Source: CALBTQ01 sp036725605
GTDB taxonomy: Bacteria; Lernaellota; Lernaellaia; Lernaellales; Lernaellaceae
Reading direction: 5' to 3'
Length of the DNA stretch: 64,000 nucleotides
NCBI GenBank assembly: GCA_036725605.1
Contig: DAIMDW010000001.1
Location: 124,001-188,000, forward strand
Positions 9,988 through 18,375 of this stretch are shown piece by piece. The notes beneath the pieces were generated by a model, which had not been told where the DNA came from, made no database searches, and saw only the letters and a list, made by a program, of their open reading frames with translations. The stretch's first letter is position 1. Every line of letters begins with the position of its first letter. The position numbers and the translations under genes are program-made.

Positions 9988-10799
9988 TGCGGGCGACCGC
10001 GTCGGGCCAGGTAGTCCAGCACCGTTTCAACCAGTTGCGGCGACAGTCGCTTGATCAGGTGCGTGAATTTTCCTTCCCAGCCGGGCAGAATCACAAAGTT
10101 GCGACGGCCGAGATTACGCAGCAGATCGTCGGCCACCTGTGCGGCGGTCATGACCTTCGCGCCGGCGCTGATGGCCTTGGTTTCCGCCGGTTTGGTTTTG
10201 TTTTCCTCGGTGAGCATCGGCGTGTCGACATCCGGCGGGCAAAGCACCTGCACGGTAACGCCGTCGCGCTTGAACTCGGCGCGGAGCGATTCGGAAAAAC
10301 CGATGATCCCGAACTTCGCCGCGCTGTAGGCCGCGAAACCGAAAACGCCCAGAAATCCGGCCATCGACGAAACGTTCACGATGTGCCCGCCGCGCCGGCG
10401 CATCGTCGGGGCCAGCGCCGCGATGACGTTGTAGCAACCGTAAAGGTTGACCTGCATGACGTCGTCGAATTGCTCGTAGGTCACTTCGGCGAAGTAATGC
10501 GGGTGCGAGCGCCCGGCGCAGTAAACCAATATGTCCGGCGCGCCGAATGAGGCGAGCGTTTCGTTCATCGTGGCGGCAACGCGCTGCGGATCGGTCACGT
10601 CCAACGCGCGCCAGGCGATGCGTTGCGCGGATGAAACGGCCCGGGCGGCGATCTCCGCTTGCGCCTGCCGCAAACGCTCTTGGTTGCGGGCGAAGATGAC
10701 GACGTGCGCGCCTTTGGCGGCCAGGCCCGCGGCGATCGCCAGGCCGATGCCGCTGGAGCCGCCGGGAATGTACGCGGTCTTGTCGCGGTAATCGATCAT
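9984..10799 (-). CDS. Short-chain dehydrogenase, 3-ketodihydrosphingosine reductase-like
   Basis: 271 residues with the SDR fold. The cofactor loop reads PGGSSGIG, where the first Thr of TGxxxGxG has become Pro, and the catalytic YSAAK is present. The C-terminal block PPDVDTPMLTEENKTKPAET closely follows the PPDTDTP...EEN.TKP.ET signature I associate with 3-ketosphinganine reductase (KDSR/FVT1), which reduces 3-ketodihydrosphingosine with NADPH. This would mean a sphingolipid or ceramide-like pathway, but no serine palmitoyltransferase or ceramide synthase gene lies in the window, so the substrate is inferred. The ATG is preceded by GAGG. Divergent from the GH4 gene. An ordinary SDR with another ketone substrate is the alternative. 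Confidence 0.75.
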   Translation of the reverse strand: MIDYRDKTAYIPGGSSGIGLAIAAGLAAKGAHVVIFARNQERLRQAQAEIAARAVSSAQRIAWRALDVTDPQRVAATMNETLASFGAPDILVYCAGRSHPHYFAEVTYEQFDDVMQVNLYGCYNVIAALAPTMRRRGGHIVNVSSMAGFLGVFGFAAYSAAKFGIIGFSESLRAEFKRDGVTVQVLCPPDVDTPMLTEENKTKPAETKAISAGAKVMTAAQVADDLLRNLGRRNFVILPGWEGKFTHLIKRLSPQLVETVLDYLARRGRPH

Positions 10800-10947
10800 C
10801 GGTTCCTCGTGGTGGTTTCAGGCGCATTGTTGGCGAGCGGCGCGGACGCGTCAAGCAGCACGCCCAAGAAACCTGTTGCGTCGCGGGACGGATGTGTTAA
10901 TTTCCTGACGACGATAATTCAACCGGCAACGACGGGAGCGAGCGACC

Positions 10948-12213
10948 ATGAAAATTGCGATTATCGGCGGCGGCAGCACCTACACTCCGGAAGTGATCGA
11001 CGGCCTTTTGCAGCTCGGCGGCGAGTTGGGCCTCACCGAACTGGTTTTGATGGACATCGACGATCATCGCCTGGCGGTCGTCGGCGATTTCGCCAAACGC
11101 ATGGTGGCGCACGCGGGCGGCGCGTTTCAGGTGACCACGACGAAAGACCGGCGCGCGGCGATCGACGGCGCGTCGTTCGTGCTCAGCCAGTTTCGCGTCG
11201 GCGGCCAGCAGGCGCGGCATCAGGATATTTTGCTGGGTCTGCGCCACGATCTGATCGGGCAGGAAACGACCGGCATCGGCGGCATGGCCAAGGCGCTGCG
11301 CACGTTGCCGGTGACCATGGACATCTGCCGCGACGTGCGGGAAGTGGCGCCGAACGCGTGGATCATCAACTTCACCAATCCGTCGGGGCTGATCACCGAG
11401 GCGATTCTCAATCACACCGAGTGCAGGTGCATCGGCCTGTGCAACGTGCCGCTGGAAATGAAGATGGTCATCGCGCGGTTCCTGGGCGTCGAGGACCACG
11501 AGGTCCTGCTCGATTCGGTGGGCCTGAACCACCTGGGCTGGGTGCGCAAGATCGTGGTCAAGGGCGAGGATGTTACGCCGCGGCTGCTGGAGTTGCTGGC
11601 GAGCGAATCGGGCCCGGCGAATATTCCGGACATGGATTTCGCGCCCGAGCTCATTCGCGCGCTCAACGCGGTGCCGCTGTACTACAACCGCTTTTACTAC
11701 AACACCGAGCGCGTGCTGGCCAATCTGAAGGCCAAGCCGAAAACGCGCGCGCAAGAGGTGATGGAGATCGAGGAAAAGCTGCTGCGCAAGTATCGCGATC
11801 CCAAGCAGGTGATCAAGCCGGCGGAACTGGATCAGCGCGGCGGCGCGTTTTATTCGAAAATCGCCGTCGAGTTGATCGACGCGATCGTCAACGACCGCGG
11901 CGTCCAGCACGTGGTCAACGTGAAAAACGCCGGCGCGATTCCCAATCTGCCGGCCGACAACGTGGTCGAGATCGCCAGCACCATCGATAAAAACGGGGCG
12001 ACGCCGCTGCCGACCGCGCCGCTGGAGCCCAGCATGTTCGCGCTGATCGCGCGCGCCAAGGCGTACGAGCAACTGACGATCCGCGCGGCGCTGGAGCAGA
12101 GTTACGACCAGGCGTTCAAGGCGATCTTCACCAATCCGCTCGGGCCGACGGCCGACCGCGCCAGGCAGGTATTGGACGATCTGCTGCAGGTCAATTTGCT
12201 GCGTTATTCGTAA
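10948..12213 (+). CDS. Glycoside hydrolase family 4 (6-phospho-beta-glucosidase-like)
   Basis: 421 residues. GH4 enzymes cleave alpha- or beta-glycosides by a redox elimination mechanism needing NAD+ and a divalent metal. The N-terminal MKIAIIGGGSTYTPEVI is the NAD-binding motif, INFTNPSGLITEAI and GLCNVPLEMK are conserved, and the metal-ligand Cys of the CNVP motif is present. The length is typical. GGAG lies nine bases before the ATG. It stands alone, with no PTS or sugar regulator gene beside it, so whether it acts on phosphorylated or free glycosides is undetermined. Confidence 0.9.
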   Translation: MKIAIIGGGSTYTPEVIDGLLQLGGELGLTELVLMDIDDHRLAVVGDFAKRMVAHAGGAFQVTTTKDRRAAIDGASFVLSQFRVGGQQARHQDILLGLRHDLIGQETTGIGGMAKALRTLPVTMDICRDVREVAPNAWIINFTNPSGLITEAILNHTECRCIGLCNVPLEMKMVIARFLGVEDHEVLLDSVGLNHLGWVRKIVVKGEDVTPRLLELLASESGPANIPDMDFAPELIRALNAVPLYYNRFYYNTERVLANLKAKPKTRAQEVMEIEEKLLRKYRDPKQVIKPAELDQRGGAFYSKIAVELIDAIVNDRGVQHVVNVKNAGAIPNLPADNVVEIASTIDKNGATPLPTAPLEPSMFALIARAKAYEQLTIRAALEQSYDQAFKAIFTNPLGPTADRARQVLDDLLQVNLLRYS

Positions 12214-12216
12214 TCG

Positions 12217-13020
12217 TCATCGCTGACAGGCCGGGCAGAAAAACGTGCTGCGCCCTTGCTGCACGAGGCGTTCGATCGCGCCGCCGCATTTTGCGCACGG
12301 CTCACCCGCGCGCCCGTACACTTGCAGGAACCGCTGAAAGCCGCCGCATTCGCCGTCGCAATCCATGAAATCGTCGATCGTCGTGCCGCCGTGCTTGAGC
12401 GACAATTTTAAAATGCGCCGCGTCTGACGATGCAGGCGTTTGCGTTCGTCGTCGCTCAGCTCGTTGACCGGCTTGCGCGGATCGATGCGTGCGGCGAACA
12501 GCACTTCGCTGGCGTAGATGTTGCCGAAACCGACGATTTTGTCCTGCCGCAGCAGCCAAGGCTTGATCGCCGTGCGGCTCCCCTGCGCCAGTTCGCGCAG
12601 GCGGGCGAGGGTGAAGTCGTCGCTCAGCGGATCGACGCCCGCCGGCGTCCATTCGTCACGACTGCGGCACAGGCGCATTACGCCGAAACGGCGCGAATCG
12701 TGAAAATGAACGCTGCCGCGATCGAGCGTGAGTTGCGCGCGCAGGTGGCGATCATCCGATGATGTCTTGGGCGGCCGATACAACAGGCGGCCGGTCATGC
12801 GCAGGTGCACGCACAACCACAGGGGATCGTTGCGGCGCGACAGGTCGAACACGATTTCCTTGCCCGCGCGAAACACCGCGCGAATCGTGCGCCCGACCAG
12901 CGGCGCGGCATCCAGGCCGGCCAGCTTGGGATCGAATATTTCAAGTCGACGGATTTTATGGCGGAGCACATGGCGCGCCAATGAACGGGCGACGACTTCC
13001 ACCTCGATGATTTCGGGCAT
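12217..13020 (-). CDS. mutM: Formamidopyrimidine-DNA glycosylase
   Basis: 267 residues, normal for Fpg. It excises 8-oxoguanine and formamidopyrimidines and nicks the abasic site. Pro2 and Glu3, the catalytic pair exposed after Met removal, are kept, though the usual MPELPEVE reads MPEIIEVE here. The H2TH region LLRQDKIVGFGNIYASEVLF is intact and the C-terminal zinc finger has both CxxC pairs (CAKC and CPAC) followed by the terminal QR. It is convergent with the GH4 gene and ends three bases from it. The Leu-Pro to Ile-Ile change next to the active site is a minor oddity. Confidence 0.93.
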   Translation of the reverse strand: MPEIIEVEVVARSLARHVLRHKIRRLEIFDPKLAGLDAAPLVGRTIRAVFRAGKEIVFDLSRRNDPLWLCVHLRMTGRLLYRPPKTSSDDRHLRAQLTLDRGSVHFHDSRRFGVMRLCRSRDEWTPAGVDPLSDDFTLARLRELAQGSRTAIKPWLLRQDKIVGFGNIYASEVLFAARIDPRKPVNELSDDERKRLHRQTRRILKLSLKHGGTTIDDFMDCDGECGGFQRFLQVYGRAGEPCAKCGGAIERLVQQGRSTFFCPACQR

Positions 13021-13026
13021 GACGCG

Positions 13027-13614
13027 CTATTCCACGACCAGCGTGCCGCCGAGCCAGTTGTTCACCTCGGCGAGCTCGAAATCGTGATTGAGGATCAACG
13101 AGCGATCTTCATCGAAGACGATGTCGGTTTCGCCGGCGGCCGTGACGGTGAATTGCAGCGTGCCGATGATCTTGCCCGCGTCGAGCGTCACCGAGTGCGT
13201 GTAATCGCCGCTGCGCGAAAAACCGAACACGCCGCCTTTGTCGTTGCTGCCGCCCAGGGCTTTGATTTGCACCTCGCTGCCGGCGAGCGCATCGCCGGCC
13301 GTGGCCGCATCCAGCGAAGCCATCTCGCGGTCGAACAGCAATCGGCCCGCCACGCCGTAAGTTTCCTCGATGGCGTTGCCGTGCACGCTGAGAATGAAGG
13401 AGTTTTCCTTCAGATCGGGCTCCAGCTCCAGCCAGATGTCGCCCGCCTGCGGAGAACCGGCCGGCGTGAAGGTGATCAACGTGGCGGTGAAGTCGTCGTT
13501 ATCGTCGTCGCCGCTGTCGTTGTCATCGTCGTCGCTTTTGTTGCAGCCGCCGAGCGCCAGGGTGAAACTCACCGCGAGGATCAGCAGCATTATATAGTGA
13601 AATCGCTTATTCAT
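13027..13614 (-). CDS. Asp-rich lipoprotein with a cohesin-like domain
   Basis: 195 residues. Lipobox ALGGC, then a short Asp/Asn tract, then one beta-sandwich of about 160 residues. Cohesin-like traits are a GD-IWLELE strand pair after the opening, a GVAGRLLFDREMASLDA block comparable with the YDP..L element, a central Gly-rich turn, GKIIGTLQFTV and a terminal GGTLVV. The ATG at 13614 overlaps the last codons of the upstream dockerin-bearing M1 peptidase by eight bases, so the two are translationally coupled. That pairing, more than the fold itself, supports a cohesin role: a membrane-tethered receptor holding the peptidase at the surface. The domain is divergent and could be another cohesin/CBM-superfamily sandwich. 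Confidence 0.6.
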   Translation of the reverse strand: MNKRFHYIMLLILAVSFTLALGGCNKSDDDDNDSGDDDNDDFTATLITFTPAGSPQAGDIWLELEPDLKENSFILSVHGNAIEETYGVAGRLLFDREMASLDAATAGDALAGSEVQIKALGGSNDKGGVFGFSRSGDYTHSVTLDAGKIIGTLQFTVTAAGETDIVFDEDRSLILNHDFELAEVNNWLGGTLVVE

Positions 13615-15589
13615 CGATCTTCCCTTTCTCGGTGAAATGTTCCGCGAGCATCTGGTAGTCGACGTCGTCGATCTGGCCGTCGTCGTTGAAATCGGCCTCG
13701 TAGAAGTAATTCCAATGGTCGTTGTCCATATCCATGCCGCCTTGCGCCCAGGCAACGTAGATGAGATCGACGCCGTCGACCTCGTTCGAGGAATTTACGT
13801 CGCCGATCAACGCGGGATTCTTCTCGCCCCAGATCCAACATGCGTCGTCGACCCGCAGGCCGCGCGGTTCATCGGCGAAGGTCATGGTTTCGTCGACCAC
13901 GCCGTCGACCGGCGTGAACGTATACTGGGCCGGGTCATCCTGGTCGGCGAGGTAGACGGTCACCTGCAGCGGGATGTCGTAGACGTTCGCCGTTTCCTGC
14001 TCCTGCGTGATGCGCACGCGTACCGAGTAACCGCCGTTCGTTTCGTCGAACTGCGCGGCCCAGCGGTAAATAGGGTAACCGGTTTGGTACACCCATTGGT
14101 TGAAAAAGTCCTGTAGATCGGCGCCGGAAGCGTCTTCCAGGGCTTCCTGCAAATCGAGCACGTTGACCAGTTCGTCGGTCTGGTCGCTGCTGAAGTTGTT
14201 GGCGTAGGTCGACATGGCGTTCAGGAAATCCTCGTCGCCCAACAGCCATTGCAACATGCGCATGAAGTGTGCGCCTTTCCAATAGGTGATCGCCTGGTAG
14301 ACCATCGCGTCGGCTTCATAGATGCCGTTGCCGCTCATGGGCACTTCGTCCTCCAGCGGCACGAATTCCTGGAAGTAGCGGAAGTAGATTTCGTATAGAT
14401 AATTTTGCAGGTACTCGTCCCAGCGCGTATAGCCGTAGCGGCGCGCCGAGTATTCGGTGACGCCTTCGCTGAGCCAGGGCGCCGCGCCGTCGCCCATGCG
14501 GATCATGTTGCCCCACCAGGAGTGGGCGATTTCGTGCGAGAAGATGCTTTCCGACGGCCAGTACGCGGGATCGGTGGTCAGCGCGCTCGCGTAATAGAAC
14601 GTGGCCGATTGTGGTCCCACGCCGCCGCCGAGTTCCTCGATCGTCTGAATCACGTCCTGCTTGTTGTAAATGTAGGGTGAGTAAATCGATTCGTAATAGT
14701 CGATGATGTCCGCGCCGATTTCCGCCCATTCCTGCGCGAACTCGGTGGTTCCCTGGTGGACGTAGGTCGTCGTCGGCTTGCCCGTCAGCGTGTCGTGACT
14801 GGACGTCGCGTAATCGGCGTAGGCCATGCCGAAGTAAGTGGCGTCGAAGTTGCTGACGAAATGATGTTCGTCCTGATCGCCCACCGTGGTGGTGTCGACG
14901 TAGTCGGCGGTGGTGACGGCGGTCATGCCCGCCGGCGTGCGAATGTCGATGTCGATCGGGCCGCCGGAGTACAGGTCTTCATAGGAATAGGCCGCCTTCA
15001 TGGGCATCCAGTCCACGCCGGTGAAAAAGACGATGTCGCTGGTCACGGCGCAGAACGTCATGCCCCAGAACGGATCCGGATCGCAGCCGGGATCGCCCGC
15101 GTTGCCGACGATCAAGGTTTGCTCGTCGCCCGTGTTCAAGGTAACGGGCAGGTCGACCGAGAGCACCTGGTATGTGTCGTCGAAATCCCAAGTCAGCGGA
15201 TTGGCCGCGCCGTCGGTGACGGAAAACGTCGTCATTTTCAGCACGGAGAATTCGGCCGCATTGACCCCGTCTTCGGTCGCGCGGATCGTCAAGGTGGTGA
15301 CCGTGTCGATCGTGCCGGCCGCCTCGTCGGCGTCGAACAACACATGCGTTTCGACCACCTTGATCGGATTGATCGCTTTGCCCGCGCGATCGATCATCCG
15401 AACGATTTTCCGATGGCGCATCTGCGAGGCCAGCGCCTCGGTGCGCATGGCGTCGACCATGACGGCCGCCCGCTTTTGCGCCTGCACTTTGGCCGCCATT
15501 TGGCGTTCGAAGGCCTCCGGCGAAGCCCATGCGGTAGTCGCCAAGACCAGCAGCATTGCCAGACTCAAGAAAATTCTGAGTTTGTTCAT
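13607..15589 (-). CDS. Secreted M1 family metallopeptidase with C-terminal type I dockerin
   Basis: 660 residues. Signal peptide MNKLRIFLSLAMLLVLATTAWA. The zinc site is HEIAHSWWGN with the third ligand Glu in WLSEGVTEYSARRY, the gluzincin HExxH-x18-E pattern. The substrate-binding GxMEN motif of M1 enzymes is replaced by GGVGPQSATF, so specificity may differ. The last 70 residues form a textbook dockerin: two calcium loops, DVNSSNEVDGVD and DFNDDGQIDDVD, each with ligands at 1, 3, 5, 9 and 12. GGAG lies nine bases before the start. It is coupled to the cohesin-like lipoprotein next downstream. Probable role: aminopeptidase displayed on the cell surface by cohesin-dockerin binding. Confidence 0.9.
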   Translation of the reverse strand: MNKLRIFLSLAMLLVLATTAWASPEAFERQMAAKVQAQKRAAVMVDAMRTEALASQMRHRKIVRMIDRAGKAINPIKVVETHVLFDADEAAGTIDTVTTLTIRATEDGVNAAEFSVLKMTTFSVTDGAANPLTWDFDDTYQVLSVDLPVTLNTGDEQTLIVGNAGDPGCDPDPFWGMTFCAVTSDIVFFTGVDWMPMKAAYSYEDLYSGGPIDIDIRTPAGMTAVTTADYVDTTTVGDQDEHHFVSNFDATYFGMAYADYATSSHDTLTGKPTTTYVHQGTTEFAQEWAEIGADIIDYYESIYSPYIYNKQDVIQTIEELGGGVGPQSATFYYASALTTDPAYWPSESIFSHEIAHSWWGNMIRMGDGAAPWLSEGVTEYSARRYGYTRWDEYLQNYLYEIYFRYFQEFVPLEDEVPMSGNGIYEADAMVYQAITYWKGAHFMRMLQWLLGDEDFLNAMSTYANNFSSDQTDELVNVLDLQEALEDASGADLQDFFNQWVYQTGYPIYRWAAQFDETNGGYSVRVRITQEQETANVYDIPLQVTVYLADQDDPAQYTFTPVDGVVDETMTFADEPRGLRVDDACWIWGEKNPALIGDVNSSNEVDGVDLIYVAWAQGGMDMDNDHWNYFYEADFNDDGQIDDVDYQMLAEHFTEKGKIDE

Positions 15590-15676
15590 GAAAAATGTCT
15601 CCAGTGCATTGCGGTCGCGGGTTCCGAGCTTGGCATCAGCATAGGCACGATTGGGGAAATCGTCAAATTGAATCGG

Positions 15677-16402
15677 TCACCAGAGCGGTTGAAAAAACTT
15701 GAGCAGTTCGGCGCGCAACCAGCGAATTTCCGCAAGGGTGGCGTTGCGGGCGATGCGCTTTTTTTTCGAGCCGAGCATGAGGAACAGCCCCTGACGCGGT
15801 TGATTGTTTACCCTTCCCGCGTAGGCGATCTCCACATCGTCCACTTGGGAAACCGGATAGGTTTTCCTCCGGCCGAGGCCGAAGACGGTCATTTTGTGGG
15901 TGAGGGTGTCGCCGAGGATGGCAACTTCCTCGCGGCCGTACCAGGACCACAACAGCAAGGTCAGCAAGCCCAGGCCGATCGCGTCGTGAAAAAGGCCGAA
16001 CACGAGCATCATCCATTCGCCCTGGACGATACCGATGATGTTCCACACGACCATGAAGGAGCACCAGACGAATACGAAAAAGGATAGGAAGATGTCGCCG
16101 GATTTGAAGCCGCGCGGCGGTATTCGCAGGATCAGCGTTTCGGGTTGGCTTTCCTTCTCGATGCGCGAGGTGGGCGGGAGGACCGGCTCGGCGTTTTCGT
16201 CGACCTTCTCTTCTTCATCCTTTTGGACGAACTGTTTGCTGATCGTTTTCACCAGCTTGTAGGAAACGCCGAACAGCTCCTCGTTTTCGGAAAAGACCAA
16301 CTCTTCCCCGCACCGGTCGCAGGTCACCTTGTCGGCGACGATATCCTCCGGCCGGATTTTCAGCGGTTCGCCGCACCGGCGGCAGTGGATTTCCTTCGGC
16401 AT
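15677..16402 (-). CDS. Zinc-ribbon membrane protein of unknown function
   Basis: 241 residues. The N-terminus carries a treble-clef-like zinc ribbon, CRRCGEPL and CDRCGEELVF separated by 17 residues, then a charged linker rich in Glu/Lys, then two hydrophobic segments (FLSFFVFVWCSFMVVWNIIG and the LVFGLFHDAIGLGLLTLLLW region), and a soluble C-terminal half resembling a membrane-associated PH-like or DUF domain. The ATG at 16402 has GAGG nine bases upstream; a longer upstream frame contains no ribosome site. Function unknown. The gene is divergent from the radical-SAM gene. Confidence 0.7.
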   Translation of the reverse strand: MPKEIHCRRCGEPLKIRPEDIVADKVTCDRCGEELVFSENEELFGVSYKLVKTISKQFVQKDEEEKVDENAEPVLPPTSRIEKESQPETLILRIPPRGFKSGDIFLSFFVFVWCSFMVVWNIIGIVQGEWMMLVFGLFHDAIGLGLLTLLLWSWYGREEVAILGDTLTHKMTVFGLGRRKTYPVSQVDDVEIAYAGRVNNQPRQGLFLMLGSKKKRIARNATLAEIRWLRAELLKFFQPLW

Positions 16403-16606
16403 GCGCTTACACCTCGTCCTTTGCCCAAAGTCATCGGTCGATTCGCTCCGTAAGTCAATATGTTCTTGACGATCCACCGGATTTAATGGGTTACTTTTAA
16501 AAAACAAATTGTCGCCGAAAAAAGTACGCCGGTGCAGCGGAACGATGTTGCGAATCAATCAATGGAATGATCGACGTTTCGAAATAGCAACCGAACGGGG
16601 AAGCAG

Positions 16607-17608
16607 ATGGTGCGGGACATCCTCGATAAAGCTCTGCAAGGGGCGGAGCTGTTTCCCGAGGAAGTCGGCGAGTTGATGAACGCGCCGTTGCCGTCGCCGG
16701 AAGCCGAGAAAATCCGCAATACGGCTTTCCTGAAGAGCGTCAGCGCCGGCGACGAGACGGCGGAAATTCATTTGCGTATCGAGCTGGATGTTTCGCCTTG
16801 TCAAACCAATTGTCGTTTTTGTCCCTTCGCCACCGAACACAATCTGGTCAAAAAGCGCTCGGAATTGTCACTGAAGAAGGCGGTTGCGCAGGCGGTGCAG
16901 GGCGTCGCGGACGGCGCGAACGCCCTGGTGCTGGTGTGCACCGGCGCGTATCCGTTCGCCCAGTTTGTCGAAGCGGCGACAGAGATTCGCGATCATGCGC
17001 CGCGCGGCACCGTGTTGATCGCGCACCTGGGCGATTTGTCGAAGAAGCAGGCGCAGGACCTGCGTCGCGCCGGTTTTCTGGGTTTTTATCACGCAATTCG
17101 TCTGCGCGAAGGGCGCGACACGAACATCAGCATCGATCGTCGCCGGGCGACGTTGCGTTACGCCGAGGATGCCGGCCTGTTGTTGGGCACCGGCGTGGAG
17201 CCGGTCGGCGGCGAGCATACGGCCGAAGAACTGGTCGAACGCACGATGTGGACCAACATCGTCAATCCGGTGTACAGCGGGGCGGTGGCGCGGCTCAATC
17301 CGCCGGGCGGCGAATTCTCCGAGCGGGGCGCGGTCAACGAAGCGCGCCTGTGTCATCTGCTGGCGGTGATTCGTCTGGCGCTCAACTACGACGTTCCCGG
17401 CCTGTACACCGACGCCCCTTCGCTCAACCGTTGCCGCGCCGGGGCCAACCTGCTCTGGGCCGAGCCGGACGGTCAGACGCCGACCATGCGCCGGTTGTTC
17501 GGTGCGCGCCGGAATCGCACCATTGCCGATTGCCGGCGCGTGTTGACCAAAGCGGGGTGGAAACTGCTGGAAGGACCTTCGCGGATTTTCCACCACGTGG
17601 AGAGCTGA
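16607..17608 (+). CDS. Radical SAM enzyme of the BioB/HydE-like group
   Basis: 333 residues. The [4Fe-4S]/SAM motif is CQTNCRFC (CxxxCxxC) near residue 65, preceded by ELDVSP. A long TIM-barrel follows, with GTGVEPVGGEHTAEEL comparable to the SAM-binding GGxxE area of biotin synthase, and NRCRAGANLLWAEP near the C-terminus comparable to the NRCxAGAN element of BioB. GGGGA lies six bases before the ATG. It is a single gene with no biotin or hydrogenase-maturation neighbour, so neither biotin synthase nor HydE can be assigned. Its stop abuts the convergent YbjQ stop with no gap. Confidence 0.8.
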   Translation: MVRDILDKALQGAELFPEEVGELMNAPLPSPEAEKIRNTAFLKSVSAGDETAEIHLRIELDVSPCQTNCRFCPFATEHNLVKKRSELSLKKAVAQAVQGVADGANALVLVCTGAYPFAQFVEAATEIRDHAPRGTVLIAHLGDLSKKQAQDLRRAGFLGFYHAIRLREGRDTNISIDRRRATLRYAEDAGLLLGTGVEPVGGEHTAEELVERTMWTNIVNPVYSGAVARLNPPGGEFSERGAVNEARLCHLLAVIRLALNYDVPGLYTDAPSLNRCRAGANLLWAEPDGQTPTMRRLFGARRNRTIADCRRVLTKAGWKLLEGPSRIFHHVES

Positions 17609-17932
17609 TTACTCGGTCGGTTCGACGACCACCGCCGTGCCGTACGCCAGCAACTCGGCCGCGCTCGCGGCGATGGCGCTGGTGGTGAAGCGGATGTTGA
17701 TCACCGCATTGGCGCCCATTTCCCGCGCCTGCTGCTTCATGCGATCCAACGACTGCTCGCGCGATTCCGCGATCATCTTGGTGTACTCGGTGATCTCGCC
17801 GCCGATCAACATGCGGAAGACGGCCAGGATGTCGCGGCCGACGTGACGGGCGCGGATCGTGTTGCCCATCGCCAGGCCGCAGTGGGAGACGATTTTGTAA
17901 CCGGTGACGGATTCGGTGTTGCTCAGAATCAT
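17609..17932 (-). CDS. YbjQ/UPF0145 family protein
   Basis: 107 residues, the standard length for the YbjQ (DUF74, UPF0145) family of pentameric cytoplasmic proteins of unclear function, sometimes described as heavy-metal-binding. Recognisable elements are the MILSNTESVTGYKI start, GNTIRARHVGRDI, and MGANAVINIRF. Its ATG overlaps the anti-sigma stop by four bases (ATGA), so it is translationally coupled as the third gene of the ECF sigma operon. The family is confident; a role linked to the sigma factor is inference from operon position. Confidence 0.9.
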   Translation of the reverse strand: MILSNTESVTGYKIVSHCGLAMGNTIRARHVGRDILAVFRMLIGGEITEYTKMIAESREQSLDRMKQQAREMGANAVINIRFTTSAIAASAAELLAYGTAVVVEPTE

Positions 17933-18375
17933 CGCAGAACCCCTTTGTATTTGTCGGATTTATACGTGCTCAGGCGGTGGCGGACGACGCCGACCGCGAG
18001 AATGACCAAGGCCAGCGACAGCAAGGTCAATCCGGCGCGCAACGGCCAGACAATTTCCGGATTGAGCAGCACGTCGCGGATCGCGTAGAACAGCGCCGAA
18101 GCCAGCACCAACACGCCGCCCAGCGACAGCAGGATCCAGGCGATGCCGCGTTCCAGCCGCGCGTAGACCGACGTTTCGAAAACGTCGAGCTTGCGGTCGT
18201 GATCGCCGGAGAAGTTCATGTTCGCCAACTCCTTTCCCCAGGCCCGCCACCGCTCCAGGTCGGCGCGACAGGCGGCGCAATCGGCCAGGTGCCGTTCCAA
18301 CTCCGCGACCTGCGCGGCGGGCAATTCGCCGTCGAGATAGCGGGACAGATTTTCTTTCGCTTCGCTACATTTCAT
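17929..18375 (-). CDS. Anti-sigma factor with N-terminal zinc-finger (zf-HC2) domain
   Basis: 148 residues. The N-terminal anti-sigma zinc domain shows YLDGEL, then HLADCAAC (HxxxCxxC) at about residue 28, the usual ZAS motif that clamps an ECF sigma factor. Two hydrophobic segments follow (WILLSLGGVLVLASALFYAI and GLTLLSLALVILAVGVV), so it is an inner-membrane protein with the sigma-binding part in the cytoplasm. Its start overlaps the end of the sigma gene by 11 bases, the normal sigma/anti-sigma arrangement. The signal it senses is not evident. Confidence 0.88.
   Translation of the reverse strand: MKCSEAKENLSRYLDGELPAAQVAELERHLADCAACRADLERWRAWGKELANMNFSGDHDRKLDVFETSVYARLERGIAWILLSLGGVLVLASALFYAIRDVLLNPEIVWPLRAGLTLLSLALVILAVGVVRHRLSTYKSDKYKGVLR

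Noticed and set aside
16607..17608. Naming the radical SAM gene bioB
   Set aside because: No biotin neighbours, and the shared motifs also fit HydE-like enzymes; the symbol would be over-assigned.
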